Shown here: one piece after another, positions 8,053 to 17,835 of the stretch
Numbering within the stretch: the stretch's first letter is position 1
Layout: every line of letters starts with the position of its first letter
Made by a program: the position numbers and the translations under genes
NCBI RefSeq assembly: GCF_947495675.1
Contig: NZ_CANLZX010000001.1
Span: 124,001 to 188,000 of the forward strand
Length of the DNA: 64,000 nucleotides
Direction: 5' to 3'
Source of the DNA: an uncultured Algibacter sp.
GTDB lineage: Bacteria > Bacteroidota > Bacteroidia > Flavobacteriales > Flavobacteriaceae
Notes under the pieces: model-generated
Told to the model about the DNA's origin: nothing
Databases searched by the model: none
Seen by the model: the letters and a program-made list of their open reading frames with translations, nothing else

Positions 8053-9168
8053 ATGAATTTATCATATTGGGAAATAAAATCATGGCTATCAAATATAGAT
8101 TTTTGTATTGTAGGTAGCGGTATTGTTGGTCTTAATTGTGCCCTTCAATTAAAAAAGCAATTTCCAGAATCTAAAATATTAATTCTAGAAAAAGGCACAA
8201 TACCACAAGGAGCAAGCACAAAAAACGCAGGGTTTGCATGTTTTGGGAGCCTAAGCGAAATACTAGACGATTTAGTAATACACTCAGAGCATGAAGTTAT
8301 TCAGCTAATAGAAAAACGTTTTGAAGGTTTAAAACAGTTAAGACAAACTCTCGGAGATAAGCAAATTGGCTACCAACAATTAGGCGGATACGAGCTGTTT
8401 ATAAATTCAAACCAAACATTATTTAACACCTGTATTTCTAAAAAAGAAACCATAAATAGGTTGTTAAAACCTATTTTTAAAGATATTGTATTTAGTATAA
8501 AAGACAATATTTTTAATTTTAAAAACATAAATAACCAATATGTTTTTAATCAGTTTGAAGGACAAATTGATACGGGAAAAATGATGGAATCCTTGCTTGA
8601 AAAAGTACAATCACAAGGCATAAAAATTTTAAACAATATAAAAGTCGATAGTTATTCAGAAAATAATAATTTAGTAAAAATACAAACCAATCAATTTGAA
8701 TTTTCAGCTTCAAAACTTCTTATAGCTACAAATGGTTTTGCATCACAATTAATCAATCAAGAGGTAAAACCAGCAAGAGCACAAGTTTTAATAACAAAAC
8801 CTATTAAAGATTTAAATATAAAAGGCACATTTCATTTAGATAAAGGCTACTATTATTTTAGAAATATAGATAACAGAGTGCTTCTTGGTGGCGGGCGCAA
8901 TCTGGATTTTAAAGGTGAAGAAACCACAGAATTTAATCAAACCAAGCTAATTCAAAATAAGCTCGAAGACCTTTTAAAAAACATTATTTTACCCGAAACA
9001 CCTTTTGAAATAGACCACAGATGGAGTGGTATTATGGGTGTTGGTTCTCAAAAAAAGGTAATTGTAAAACAATTAAGTAATAACGCGTTTTGTGGTGTTC
9101 GTTTGGGCGGTATGGGTATTGCTATTGGTAGCTTAGTAGGAAAAGAATTAGCAGATTTAGTAACATGA
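8053..9168 (+). CDS. FAD-dependent oxidoreductase (DAO family)
   Basis: The 371-residue protein has an N-terminal dinucleotide-binding fold with VGSGIVGLNCAL (about 20-31) and an acidic strand end ILILEKG, followed by STKNAGFACFG, which is typical of D-amino-acid/sarcosine/glycine oxidase-type flavoproteins. The C-terminal GVRLGGMGIAIGSLVGKELA closes the FAD site. The substrate cannot be told from sequence. It overlaps the next gene by four bases (ATGA), so the two are translationally coupled. The structured repeat directly upstream may occupy its leader region. Confidence 0.85.
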   Translation: MNLSYWEIKSWLSNIDFCIVGSGIVGLNCALQLKKQFPESKILILEKGTIPQGASTKNAGFACFGSLSEILDDLVIHSEHEVIQLIEKRFEGLKQLRQTLGDKQIGYQQLGGYELFINSNQTLFNTCISKKETINRLLKPIFKDIVFSIKDNIFNFKNINNQYVFNQFEGQIDTGKMMESLLEKVQSQGIKILNNIKVDSYSENNNLVKIQTNQFEFSASKLLIATNGFASQLINQEVKPARAQVLITKPIKDLNIKGTFHLDKGYYYFRNIDNRVLLGGGRNLDFKGEETTEFNQTKLIQNKLEDLLKNIILPETPFEIDHRWSGIMGVGSQKKVIVKQLSNNAFCGVRLGGMGIAIGSLVGKELADLVT

Positions 9169-9614
9169 ATATAAAGCAAGAATTATATAACCAATGTGTC
9201 TCATTTGTTGAGACGCGTATTCAAACGGTACAAAATACCATTAAAGACATTCAAAAATCTTTGACTAGTGAAACCAAAAGTAGTGCCGGCGATAAGCACG
9301 AAACAGGTCGTGCTATGTTACAACTCGAGCGCGAAAAAGCTGGAAATCAATTGGCAGAAATAGAAAAAACAAAACAAATTCTCAATAAAGTAAATGTTGA
9401 TATAAGCGCAAATAGTATTGGTTTAGGTAGTGTTATTTATACTTCACAGGCTAATTATTTTATAGCAATAAGTGTTGGCGAAATTAAAGTAGAAAATGAG
9501 AAGTTTTATGCTATTTCTGCAAATACACCTATTGGGCAACTTTTGTTAGGAAATACATCAGGTTCTATAATAACGTTTAGAGGTGAATCCTTTAAAATCC
9601 TTAACGTTTTATAG
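9165..9614 (+). CDS. GreA/GreB C-terminal-like coiled-coil protein
   Basis: The first half (about 1-80) of this 149-residue protein is helical and charged, with the segment DKHETGRAMLQLEREKAG, likely an antiparallel coiled coil. The second half (about 85-149) resembles the FKBP-like domain of GreA/GreB, including LGSVIYT and the motif ANTPIGQLLLGNTSGS. It may therefore be a small Gre-like factor that contacts RNA polymerase, but the acidic tip residues needed for transcript cleavage are not obvious. Some databases label such proteins 3-oxoacyl-ACP synthase; I see nothing supporting that. It is coupled to the preceding flavoprotein. Confidence 0.6.
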   Translation: MNIKQELYNQCVSFVETRIQTVQNTIKDIQKSLTSETKSSAGDKHETGRAMLQLEREKAGNQLAEIEKTKQILNKVNVDISANSIGLGSVIYTSQANYFIAISVGEIKVENEKFYAISANTPIGQLLLGNTSGSIITFRGESFKILNVL

Positions 9615-9618
9615 CTTT

Positions 9619-10530
9619 TTATTTCTTAATAGCTAAACAAACTTCGGTTCCAGGTTTAAGGCTTTCTTGATGTTCAAAAAATACAATTTCACTTTCTAAA
9701 TTAGCTTCAATTAAATTATAATACCCTTTAAAATAAGACTGTTTAACTTCAACTTTTAGAGTAGAATGCTCAACCACTTTTAATTGATGTGCATAAATAA
9801 TTTCATTATTAATTAAATTAAATTCACCAAAAAAGGAGGCTATTAAAGGTGTTTCTGGTGTGTTGAATAAATTTTCAGGACTATCGTTAACGGCAATTTT
9901 ATTATTGTTTAAAACAATCATTTGGTCTGCAAAACCAAGAACATCTTCTTTATCGTGAGTTGCAACAATACAAGTTATATTGTTGTCTTTTAAATGTTTA
10001 AAAACATTTCTGCGAAGACTTTGTTTTTTAAAATTATCAATATGGCTAAAAGGCTCGTCTAGTAAAATAATTTCTGGTTGTTTTGCCAAGGCACGTGCTA
10101 AAGCGACACGTTGTTTTTGACCACCACTTAAAGTTTTTACTTTAATTTTAGCAAACTTAGTAAGCTCAACAACTTTTAATAATTCTTCAGTACGACGATG
10201 CTTTTCTTCAGGATAAAAACGAGAAAGGAATTTACCTATATTTTCTTCAACCGTTATAAATGGCATCAAATCGAATTCTTGTGCAACATACTTCATAAAG
10301 TCGTATCCTACAACCAAATTGTATTTTGGACCTAATATTTTCTTATCATTCCAAAAAATATCACCTGCATCTATATCGTATTCACCATATAAAACTTTTA
10401 ATAAGGTACTTTTTCCAGAACCACTTTCACCAATAACAGCAACATTTTCCCCTAGTTTTACTTTGAAAGTTATATTCTTGAGAACCGTTGTTTTATTATA
10501 AGAAAAAGTTAGGTTTTTTACGTTTAACAT
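9619..10530 (-). CDS. ABC transporter ATP-binding protein
   Basis: This is an ABC ATPase with Walker A GESGSGKST (about 35-43), Q-loop region VAQEFDL, signature LSGGQKQR (about 135), Walker B IILLDEP and switch His in VATHDKED. Residues 235-303 form a C-terminal extension that looks like a TOBE-type regulatory domain, as in FbpC, PotA or ModC importers. No permease or binding protein is adjacent, so the substrate is unknown. It is convergent with the GreA-like gene, with only four bases between stops and no terminator visible. Confidence 0.9.
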   Translation of the reverse strand: MLNVKNLTFSYNKTTVLKNITFKVKLGENVAVIGESGSGKSTLLKVLYGEYDIDAGDIFWNDKKILGPKYNLVVGYDFMKYVAQEFDLMPFITVEENIGKFLSRFYPEEKHRRTEELLKVVELTKFAKIKVKTLSGGQKQRVALARALAKQPEIILLDEPFSHIDNFKKQSLRRNVFKHLKDNNITCIVATHDKEDVLGFADQMIVLNNNKIAVNDSPENLFNTPETPLIASFFGEFNLINNEIIYAHQLKVVEHSTLKVEVKQSYFKGYYNLIEANLESEIVFFEHQESLKPGTEVCLAIKK

Positions 10531-10606
10531 ATTATTACAAAAATAGCAGAAAAATATACGTTTCTTTAACAGAAGTGTGTTTTATACGCATCAATCTCCA
10601 TACTGT

Positions 10607-12676
10607 TTATTGGTTTTTAGAAGTTAGAGTATCTAAGCCCATATTGTATAAAGTAAAGCCAAAAATATCTGCATATTGTTCTATGGTTTTATTAACAGGT
10701 GTTCCTGCGCCATGTCCTGCATCGGTTTCAATACGAATTAATGTTGGGTTGTTACCGGATTGTTTACTTTGTAGTTCTGCAGCAAATTTAAAGCTATGAG
10801 CAGGTACTACTCTATCATCATGATCGCCAGTTGTAATTAAGGTAGCAGGATATTCTACATTAGGTTTCACGTTATGTAATGGAGAATAAGATTTTAAATA
10901 TAAAAACATGTCTTTACTATCTTCAGCAGTACCATAATCATAAGCCCAACCTGCACCAGCTGTAAAGGTATGGTATCGTAACATATCTAAAACACCAACT
11001 GCTGGTAAAGCTACTTTTGCTAAATCTGGACGTTGTGTCATGGTTGCTCCAACAAGTAATCCACCATTAGAGCCACCTCTAATTGCTAAAAAATTTGATG
11101 ATGTATATTTTTTACTTAATAAGTATTCTGCGGCAGCGATAAAATCATTAAAAACATTTTGTTTTTGCATTTTTGTTCCTGCATCATGCCATGCTTTTCC
11201 ATACTCGCCACCTCCACGTAAATTAGGAACAGCTAAAATACCACCTTGTTCCATCCAAACAGCATTGGTTATGCTAAAACTTGGTATTAAACTAATATTA
11301 AAACCACCATAGCCGTAAAGTATTGTTGGGTTTTTGCCATTTAACTTTAATCCTTTTTTATAAGCAATAATCATAGGTATTTTAGTGCCATCTTTGGAGT
11401 TGTAAAAGATTTGATCACTTACATAATCATCAGGATTAAAGTCGATTTTAGGTTTACGGTATAACTCTGAAGCACCTGTGTTTTTATTGTACTTATATAT
11501 ATTACTTGGTGTTTTATAGTTTGTAAAAGAATAATATAATTCTGTTTCGTCTATTTTTTTTGTAGAAAAACCATTGGCACTACCCACACCAGGTAATTTT
11601 ATTTCTCTTATTAATTTACCATTATAATTGTATTGTAAAATTTTAGATACGGCATCAACCATATATTCAGTAAAGAAATAACCACCACCTTTTGTTGGTA
11701 CTAAAACATGTTCTGTTTCAGGAATAAAATCTTCCCAATGTTCGGGAATTGGATTAGATGCATCTACAGTTACAATTTTTTTGTTTGGTGCATTTAAATT
11801 TGTAACTAAAAATAATTTGCTGCCTTGGTTTTCAATAATATAAGTATCGCTATCTGTATGATTTAGTATAGTTACAAATTTACTATTGGGTTTTGTAAGG
11901 TCTTTTATAAATAATTTGTTACCAGTTGTTGAAACTCTTGGCGAAATAATTAAATAACGATTGTCTTGTGTTACTGTACCGTAGATGTAACGATGTTTTT
12001 CAATTGCTGAAGCACCATAAATTACAACATCCTCTTTTTGAGGGGTTCCTAATTTATGATAGTATACTTTATGTTGGTCTGTTTTAGCAGATAATTCGCT
12101 ACCTTGTGGCTTATCGTAACTAGAATAATAAAAACCTTCATTTTTATACCAAGACATCCCACTAAATTTTATATCTGTAAGTGAGTCTTCAATTATTTCT
12201 TTGGTATCGGTATCCATAATTAATACCTTTCTCCAATCACTCCCACCTTCAGAAATGGAGTAGGCCAATATCTTACCGTTTTTTGAAAAGCTTATGCCTC
12301 CAAGAGAAATTGTGCCATCTTCTTTAAACGTATTTGGGTCTAAAAAAATGGTAGCAGAACTTGGATCTTCTCCAGTCTTATATCTATAAATTACATATTG
12401 GTTTTGAAGGCCATTATTTTTATAAAAATACGTGTAATCCCCTTCTTTAAAAGGAGCACCAATTTTTTCGTAGTTCCAAATTTCAGTTAAACGATTTTTT
12501 ATTTCATTACGATATGGTATATTATCTAAATATTTAAATGTAGCTTTGTTTTGAGCTTTTACCCAAGTTTTTGTGTCTTCACTTCTATCATCTTCCAGCC
12601 ACCTGTAAGGATCCTTTACTTCAATATCAAAATAGGTATCTGTAGTATCTACAGTTTTAGAGTTTGGATAATTCAC
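10607..12676 (-). CDS. prolyl oligopeptidase family serine peptidase (S9A)
   Basis: The 689-residue enzyme cleaves after proline in short peptides. The N-terminal [19 protein letters not shown] and the beta-propeller region (about 70-410) precede an alpha/beta hydrolase domain with Ser536 in GGSNGG, Asp620/621 in GDHDDRV and His655 in AGHGAG. The start is GTG at 12674-12676; an in-frame TAA lies seven codons upstream, so no signal peptide can be fused in this frame. Many flavobacterial relatives are lipoproteins or secreted, so this copy is either cytoplasmic or has lost its export signal. It stands alone. Confidence 0.93.
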   Translation of the reverse strand: MNYPNSKTVDTTDTYFDIEVKDPYRWLEDDRSEDTKTWVKAQNKATFKYLDNIPYRNEIKNRLTEIWNYEKIGAPFKEGDYTYFYKNNGLQNQYVIYRYKTGEDPSSATIFLDPNTFKEDGTISLGGISFSKNGKILAYSISEGGSDWRKVLIMDTDTKEIIEDSLTDIKFSGMSWYKNEGFYYSSYDKPQGSELSAKTDQHKVYYHKLGTPQKEDVVIYGASAIEKHRYIYGTVTQDNRYLIISPRVSTTGNKLFIKDLTKPNSKFVTILNHTDSDTYIIENQGSKLFLVTNLNAPNKKIVTVDASNPIPEHWEDFIPETEHVLVPTKGGGYFFTEYMVDAVSKILQYNYNGKLIREIKLPGVGSANGFSTKKIDETELYYSFTNYKTPSNIYKYNKNTGASELYRKPKIDFNPDDYVSDQIFYNSKDGTKIPMIIAYKKGLKLNGKNPTILYGYGGFNISLIPSFSITNAVWMEQGGILAVPNLRGGGEYGKAWHDAGTKMQKQNVFNDFIAAAEYLLSKKYTSSNFLAIRGGSNGGLLVGATMTQRPDLAKVALPAVGVLDMLRYHTFTAGAGWAYDYGTAEDSKDMFLYLKSYSPLHNVKPNVEYPATLITTGDHDDRVVPAHSFKFAAELQSKQSGNNPTLIRIETDAGHGAGTPVNKTIEQYADIFGFTLYNMGLDTLTSKNQ

Positions 12677-12776
12677 GGAAATATTTTTTCTACTTTATTG
12701 GTTTGCAAGCTACTAATTGAAAAACGCTTATTGGTTTAAATATTGTTTTTTTAACATTTAAATATTAAAAATAAAT

Positions 12777-12811
12777 AAAAAAACTCCTGCATAGTTTTAC
12801 ACAGGAGTTTT
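12777..12811 (-). terminator. Rho-independent terminator after asd
   Basis: AAACTCCTG at 12781-12789 pairs with CAGGAGTTT at 12802-12810. On the minus strand the stem is followed by a run of T, placing it 27 bases past the asd stop. Confidence 0.88.
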
Positions 12812-12837
12812 ATAACAAAATCTTAAGAGTAAAGGAA

Positions 12838-13827
12838 TTATACCAATTTATTCTCGATTAAATACTCTGCAATTTGAATGGTATTAGTTGCGGCACCTTT
12901 ACGAAGGTTATCTGCAACAATCCACATATTTAATGTATTTGGTTGTGTTTCGTCTCTTCTAATTCTACCAACAAAAACTTCGTCTTTTTCATGTGCAAAA
13001 ATAGGCATTGGGTAAGTATTAGTGTCTGTATTGTCTTGAACAACAACTCCAGGAGTTTCGTTTAATAATTTACGAACATCGGCTAAATCAAAATCGTTTT
13101 CAAATTCTACATTCACAGATTCAGAATGCCCACCAGCAGTAGGGATTCTTACTGCTGTAGCAGAGATTGAAAAACTTCTATCATTCATTATTTTTTGAGG
13201 TTCTCTGGCTAGTTTCATTTCTTCTTTAGTGTATCCATTAGCTTCAAAAACATCACAATGAGGTAATGCATTTCTACCAATAGGATAAGGATAAGCCATT
13301 TCTCCTTCAATACCTGCAATTTCATTCTCTAATTGACGAACAGCTTTTACACCAGTACCTGAAACCGATTGATATGTAGAAACCACAACACGTTTCATTT
13401 TATATTTTTTATGTAACGGATTTAAAGCCATTACTAATTGTATGGTTGAACAATTTGGGTTTGCTATAATTTTATCGTCTTTAGTTAACTCATTCGCATT
13501 AATTTCTGGAACCACTAATTTTTTTGTTGCATCCATTCTCCAAGCAGAAGAATTATCAACTACTGTTGTACCAGCTTCTGCAAATTTAGGTGCCCATTCT
13601 AACGATGTGCTTCCACCTGCAGAAAATAAGGCAATATCTGGTTTCATTGAAACAGCTGTTTGTAAACCAACAACTTTATAATCTGTTCCTTTGTATGTTA
13701 TTGTTTTTCCAACCGAACGCTCAGAAGCAACAGGAATTAATTCTGTTACAGGAAAATTACGTTCTGCAAGAACTTTTAACATTACTTCACCAACCATTCC
13801 AGTTGCACCAACTACAGCTACTCTCAT
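12838..13827 (-). CDS. asd: aspartate-semialdehyde dehydrogenase
   Basis: Asd reduces aspartyl phosphate to aspartate semialdehyde on the route to lysine, diaminopimelate, threonine and methionine. The N-terminal MRVAVVGATGMVGEVMLK is the NADP-binding loop, the nucleophile is Cys in NPNCSTIQLV (about 125), and the catalytic His lies in IPTAGGHSESVNVEF. The length of 329 is standard. It is monocistronic, bounded by a terminator on each side. Confidence 0.97.
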   Translation of the reverse strand: MRVAVVGATGMVGEVMLKVLAERNFPVTELIPVASERSVGKTITYKGTDYKVVGLQTAVSMKPDIALFSAGGSTSLEWAPKFAEAGTTVVDNSSAWRMDATKKLVVPEINANELTKDDKIIANPNCSTIQLVMALNPLHKKYKMKRVVVSTYQSVSGTGVKAVRQLENEIAGIEGEMAYPYPIGRNALPHCDVFEANGYTKEEMKLAREPQKIMNDRSFSISATAVRIPTAGGHSESVNVEFENDFDLADVRKLLNETPGVVVQDNTDTNTYPMPIFAHEKDEVFVGRIRRDETQPNTLNMWIVADNLRKGAATNTIQIAEYLIENKLV

Positions 13828-13892
13828 CTTTTTATAGATTTAATAATTTTTGTGAGGACAAAACTAAGTATTTATTCCATTTTAAAATTTAA

Positions 13893-13927
13893 AAAAAGCC
13901 CTCATTTTATAAAAACGAGGGCTTTTT
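13893..13927 (-). terminator. terminator after mscL (bidirectional form)
   Basis: An AAAAAGCCCTC arm pairs with a GAGGGCTTTTT arm around an ATTTTATAAAAAC loop. A and T runs on both sides mean it could act in either direction; on the minus strand it lies 39 bases past mscL. Confidence 0.85.
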
Positions 13928-13965
13928 AACAACAAATAACAAGATGTTATTTATTTAACTATTTG

Positions 13966-14367
13966 TTATTTTTTAAGTAAATCTCTAATTTCACCTAATA
14001 AATCTTCTTGAGAAGGTCCTGCTGGAGCTGGCTCTTCAGCTGGTTTTTTAGTTTTGTTATAAGCCTTAACAATTAAGAACATAACAAGACCTACAATTAA
14101 TAAGTTAATAATTGTATTTACCCAACTTCCCCACATAATAGCATTTTCTGGAGTAGTTACAACGCCCGCTGCATCAACAACAGCTTCATCTAAGATGATT
14201 TTTTTGTCTGCAAAATCTGTTCCACCAGTAAAGTGACCTACAAATGGCATTACTATATTATTAACAAATCCAGTAACAACAGCTCCAATTGCACCAGCCA
14301 TAATTACAGCAACGGCAAATTCGATAACGTTACCCCCTGTGATAAAATCTTTAAATTCTTTTAACAT
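13966..14367 (-). CDS. mscL: large-conductance mechanosensitive channel
   Basis: MscL opens under membrane tension to release solutes during osmotic downshock. The N-terminal LKEFKDFITGGNVIEFAVAVIMAGAIGAVV is the amphipathic helix plus the pore-lining TM1 with its glycine/alanine packing; TM2 is near residues 80-102 (NTIINLLIVGLVMFLIV), followed by a cytoplasmic helix ending in DLLGEIRDLLKK. The length of 133 is normal. It is a single-gene unit between asd and alr. Confidence 0.96.
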   Translation of the reverse strand: MLKEFKDFITGGNVIEFAVAVIMAGAIGAVVTGFVNNIVMPFVGHFTGGTDFADKKIILDEAVVDAAGVVTTPENAIMWGSWVNTIINLLIVGLVMFLIVKAYNKTKKPAEEPAPAGPSQEDLLGEIRDLLKK

Positions 14368-14443
14368 TTTAATTAGTTTTAATGGTTAAATATATAATTT
14401 AGACCAAGATAATTAAAAAAGTCACACCAATTTACAAAAAACA

Positions 14444-15550
14444 TTAACTAACAAAAATGCGTTTAACACGTTGTGAAATGGAGGTTATGAGCTCGTACGA
14501 AATAGTATGGACTTGAGAGGCTAAATTTTCAGCAGTAGGATTTTCGCCAAAAATAATCACTTCATCACCTTCTTTGCAGTCAATATTTGTAATATTCACC
14601 ATAATCATATCCATACAAACATTTCCAATTATTGGTGCTTTCTGTCCATTTATAGTAACAAAACCTTTACCATTTCCATATTGTCTTCCAATACCATCGG
14701 CATGACCAATAGGAAGTGTAGCTGTTTTTAATAAACCATTACTTTTAAAGGAGCGATTATAGCCAACAGAGTCCCCTTTTGTAATTGTATGTATTTGAGA
14801 TATAACTGTTTTTAATGTCCCAATAGGCTTTAAATTTTGGTTTTCTTTTTTAGAATTTCCAAAGCCATATAAACCTATGCCGCTTCTAACCATATCAAAA
14901 TGTGCTTCAGGATAATTTAAAATGCCAGAAGTATTACACATATGCATTATGGGTTTGTAACCAATTAGATCTATAAATTTTTTAGCTATATGTTTAAAAG
15001 TATCAATTTGGTATAATGTAAATTCTTTTTCATTTAAATCTTCACTTGCAGCTAAATGAGAGAAAATAGACTTCACTTTTACTGTTTTGGTTGATTTTAA
15101 TTTAGAAACGACATTACTAACATCTTTTTCAGAAAATCCCAATCGGTTTAAGCCGGTATTAAATTTTATATGGATAGGATAATTAGATTGATTTTGCGCG
15201 GAAGCAATATTAATAAACTCATTTAAAATTTTAATATTATAAATACTTGGTTCTAAACAATGTTCTATTAGCAATTTAAAATTTACAGTTTGTGGATGCA
15301 GCACTAAAATAGGTTGTGTTATCCCAGCTTCTCTAAGTGCAATACCTTCGTTAATGTATGCAACTGCAAAATAATTTACATTTAAATTTTGAAGATAAAT
15401 TGCAATTTTACTTGCATCGCTTCCATAAGCAAAAGCTTTTACTACCGCCAAAAATTTTGTATCGGGTTTAAGCTTAGATTTTAAATGTTCAAAATTATGT
15501 TTAAGTGCTTTTAAATTTATTTCAAGCACAGTTTCTTGTGCTTTAGGCAT
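14444..15550 (-). CDS. alr: alanine racemase
   Basis: Alr makes D-alanine for peptidoglycan using PLP. The PLP lysine is Lys38 in [11 protein letters not shown], where the more usual text is VKANAYGHG; the catalytic tyrosine region GYNRSF and the VCMDMIMVN motif are present in the C-terminal half. The length of 368 is standard for the stand-alone enzyme (no fused MurF). It overlaps the 3' end of tdk by eight bases, so the pair is likely one transcript. Confidence 0.95.
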   Translation of the reverse strand: MPKAQETVLEINLKALKHNFEHLKSKLKPDTKFLAVVKAFAYGSDASKIAIYLQNLNVNYFAVAYINEGIALREAGITQPILVLHPQTVNFKLLIEHCLEPSIYNIKILNEFINIASAQNQSNYPIHIKFNTGLNRLGFSEKDVSNVVSKLKSTKTVKVKSIFSHLAASEDLNEKEFTLYQIDTFKHIAKKFIDLIGYKPIMHMCNTSGILNYPEAHFDMVRSGIGLYGFGNSKKENQNLKPIGTLKTVISQIHTITKGDSVGYNRSFKSNGLLKTATLPIGHADGIGRQYGNGKGFVTINGQKAPIIGNVCMDMIMVNITNIDCKEGDEVIIFGENPTAENLASQVHTISYELITSISQRVKRIFVS

Positions 15551-16190
15551 TGGGGTTCTTGGATTTTGAATTTACTTCTTCAACTTCATTAACCTTCATA
15601 TTTTTTACCTTATCACGGAGCATCGCTTTATAATAGGCTGCTCTGCTTAAAGGTTCATATTCATTAACCTCACCAAGTAAAACAAGATTTTCGTTTTGGT
15701 TTTTTCTATAGCTATATTGCGCTAAATTTCCAGTTCGAGTACAAACGGCATGTACTTTAGTAACATATTCTGCAGTTGCCATTAAGTTAGGCATTGGGCC
15801 AAATGGATTTCCTTTAAAATCCATGTCTAAACCAGCCACAATTACACGAATACCTTTATTAGCTAAATCGTTACAAACACGAACAATTTCATCATCGAAA
15901 AACTGTGCTTCATCAATGCCAACTACATCGCAACCATCTGCTAAAATGGGTATATTTGCTGCAGCAGGCACAGGTGTTGATCGTATTTCATTGGCATCAT
16001 GAGATACTACCATATCCTCATCATAACGAACATCAATAGCGGGTTTAAAAATCTCAACTTTTTGTCTTGCAAATTGCGCACGCCTAAGCCTACGGATAAG
16101 TTCTTCGGTTTTTCCAGAAAACATAGAGCCACAAATAACTTCTATCCATCCAAATTGTTCTTTATGATTTACTGTATTTTCAAGAAACAT
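15543..16190 (-). CDS. tdk: thymidine kinase
   Basis: This TK1-type enzyme phosphorylates thymidine in the salvage route. The P-loop is [14 protein letters not shown] (about residues 22-35), the acid/lid region is [10 protein letters not shown] (about 105), and the nucleoside-binding segment is near residue 160. The zinc-binding cysteines of typical TK1 proteins are incomplete: only HAVCTRTGN keeps a Cys, and the second pair is replaced by [10 protein letters not shown]. The protein is 215 residues, normal length, and is followed by alr with an eight-base overlap. Confidence 0.95.
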   Translation of the reverse strand: MFLENTVNHKEQFGWIEVICGSMFSGKTEELIRRLRRAQFARQKVEIFKPAIDVRYDEDMVVSHDANEIRSTPVPAAANIPILADGCDVVGIDEAQFFDDEIVRVCNDLANKGIRVIVAGLDMDFKGNPFGPMPNLMATAEYVTKVHAVCTRTGNLAQYSYRKNQNENLVLLGEVNEYEPLSRAAYYKAMLRDKVKNMKVNEVEEVNSKSKNPNA

Positions 16191-16298
16191 TTCGTAATTT
16201 TAACACTAAAATAAGGTGATTTATCGTTTGTATAAAGGTGGCGTAAATTTATTAAAAAACAAAAGTCTAATAGTGCAATAATTTAAAATTTATAAACA

Positions 16299-17042
16299 AT
16301 GAAGAAGAAGCTTGAATCTGAACTTGTGAGTATAGCACATAGAATTCTTAAATTAAAGGGTAAAGAAGATGTTGTTAAAATGCATACCGAAGTTTCTGTG
16401 CTTTATGAGAAACTAAGTGTTTTGAAGTTTGCACAAGAAAATTTTGAAGCTGATTTACCTATTATTGGTAGCGATTCTTCATTTTTTGACATGTTAGATA
16501 GCGCTTTTAATAATAAGGTTAGTGATAATATTGAGGTTGAAGATAAAATATATATAAATCTTGATGAGGTTGAGCATGATGATATTATGGAACCTGTGAT
16601 GAATAAAATTAAAGATATGGTTGCTCATATGCCGGAAGAAACGGAAGAGATTGATACTGTTTTTGAAGACACTTTACCAAATGAACCTATAAAAAAACAT
16701 AATTTAGAAGATATTACTGCTGGATTCGAAGATATTCCAATTTTTGACCCCATTTCTAAATCACATAACGGGATTTCAAATGAAAAAAAATCATTGAATG
16801 ATAAACTTAAAGGTGGCGGATTAAATATTGGACTAAACGATAAAATTGCATTTATTAAACACTTATTTGATGGCAAAAGTGAAGATTACGATCGAGTTTT
16901 GTCGCAACTAAATACGTTTGTAACTTATGCTAATGCCAAAAATTTTATTTTGCAAATGGTAAAGCCAGATTATAATAATTGGGAAGGAAAAGAGGAGTTC
17001 GAAGAGCGTTTTATGCATATCATAGAAGCAAAATTTAATTAA
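16299..17042 (+). CDS. conserved flavobacterial protein of unknown function
   Basis: I do not recognise a named domain. The 247-residue protein begins with a helical, charged segment (KKKLESELVSIAHRILKLKGKEDVVKMHTEV), has an acidic low-complexity middle (about 60-150) and a C-terminal helical region (about 175-247) with LNDKIAFIKHLFDGKSEDYDRVLSQL and a closing EEFEERFMHIIEAKFN. There is no signal peptide or membrane segment, so it is probably cytoplasmic. The C-terminal block looks the most conserved and may be a protein-interaction module. It is read divergently from tdk, and the structured repeat copy 2 fills the gap to rsmI. Confidence 0.75.
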   Translation: MKKKLESELVSIAHRILKLKGKEDVVKMHTEVSVLYEKLSVLKFAQENFEADLPIIGSDSSFFDMLDSAFNNKVSDNIEVEDKIYINLDEVEHDDIMEPVMNKIKDMVAHMPEETEEIDTVFEDTLPNEPIKKHNLEDITAGFEDIPIFDPISKSHNGISNEKKSLNDKLKGGGLNIGLNDKIAFIKHLFDGKSEDYDRVLSQLNTFVTYANAKNFILQMVKPDYNNWEGKEEFEERFMHIIEAKFN

Positions 17043-17048
17043 TATTTG

Positions 17049-17145
17049 GGTGTTACCGCGCAGAAAAAGCGCGGTCGTGCTTTTCATTCATAGTTTTGGC
17101 TCGATGCGCGCCTCGCCAAAAGCTAACCATTTCAATCACTAACAC
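17049..17145. repeat. structured interspersed repeat, copy 2
   Basis: This 97-base element has terminal inverted repeats GTGTTA (17050-17055) and TAACAC (17140-17145), a first hairpin CCGCGC/GCGCGG (17056-17061 with 17069-17074), and a second hairpin identical to copy 1 (17091-17131). It fills the whole space between the unknown gene and rsmI and its last base abuts the rsmI ATG. Relative to copy 1 the terminal pairs change together (GC to GT, and GC to AC on the partner), which keeps the stem paired. Confidence 0.85.
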
Positions 17146-17820
17146 ATGAGTAAACTATATATAGTTCCAACTCCCATTGGAAATTTGCAAGACATCACGT
17201 TTAGAGCTATTGAAGTTCTTAAAAGTGTCGATTTAATTCTAGCAGAAGACACTAGAACCTCAGGGAAACTCTTAAAGCATTACGAAATTTCAACACACAT
17301 GCAATCGCACCACATGCATAATGAGCATAAAACGGTTGAAAATATTATTCAAAAATTAAAGAGCGGAACTTCGGTGGCGCTAATTAGCGATGCGGGAACG
17401 CCAGCCATTTCAGACCCTGGATTTTTATTATCACGAGCCTGTATTGAAAACGGTATTGAAGTTGATTGTTTGCCAGGAGCCACAGCATTTGTGCCGGCAT
17501 TGGTAAATTCTGGATTGCCAAACGATAAGTTTGTGTTTGAAGGTTTTTTACCCGTAAAAAAAGGCCGACAAACACGATTATTACTTTTAGCAGAAGAAAC
17601 TAGAACAATGGTTTTTTACGAAAGTCCGCATAAACTATTAAAAACCTTAGGGCATTTTTGCGAGTATTTTGGAGAAGAAAGACAAGTATCGGTTTCGAGA
17701 GAATTAACAAAACTATTTGAAGAAACTATTCGAGGTACAGCCAAAGAAGTGTTAGAGTATTATACAAACAAACCTCCAAAAGGCGAGATAGTAGTAATTG
17801 TTGGAGGAAAAAGTAAGTAG
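17146..17820 (+). CDS. rsmI: 16S rRNA (cytidine-1402-2'-O)-methyltransferase
   Basis: RsmI uses S-adenosylmethionine to methylate the 2'-O of C1402 in 16S rRNA. The tetrapyrrole-methylase fold is clear: LYIVPTPIGNLQDITFRA at the start, LAEDTRTSGKLL (about 35) and SDAGTPAISDPG (about 80), then PGATAFVPALVNSGLP and FEGFLP. At 224 residues it lacks the extended C-terminal domain of the E. coli enzyme. Its start codon directly follows the structured repeat, leaving no independent leader. Confidence 0.95.
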   Translation: MSKLYIVPTPIGNLQDITFRAIEVLKSVDLILAEDTRTSGKLLKHYEISTHMQSHHMHNEHKTVENIIQKLKSGTSVALISDAGTPAISDPGFLLSRACIENGIEVDCLPGATAFVPALVNSGLPNDKFVFEGFLPVKKGRQTRLLLLAEETRTMVFYESPHKLLKTLGHFCEYFGEERQVSVSRELTKLFEETIRGTAKEVLEYYTNKPPKGEIVVIVGGKSK

Positions 17821-17835
17821 AAATAATATATAAAA

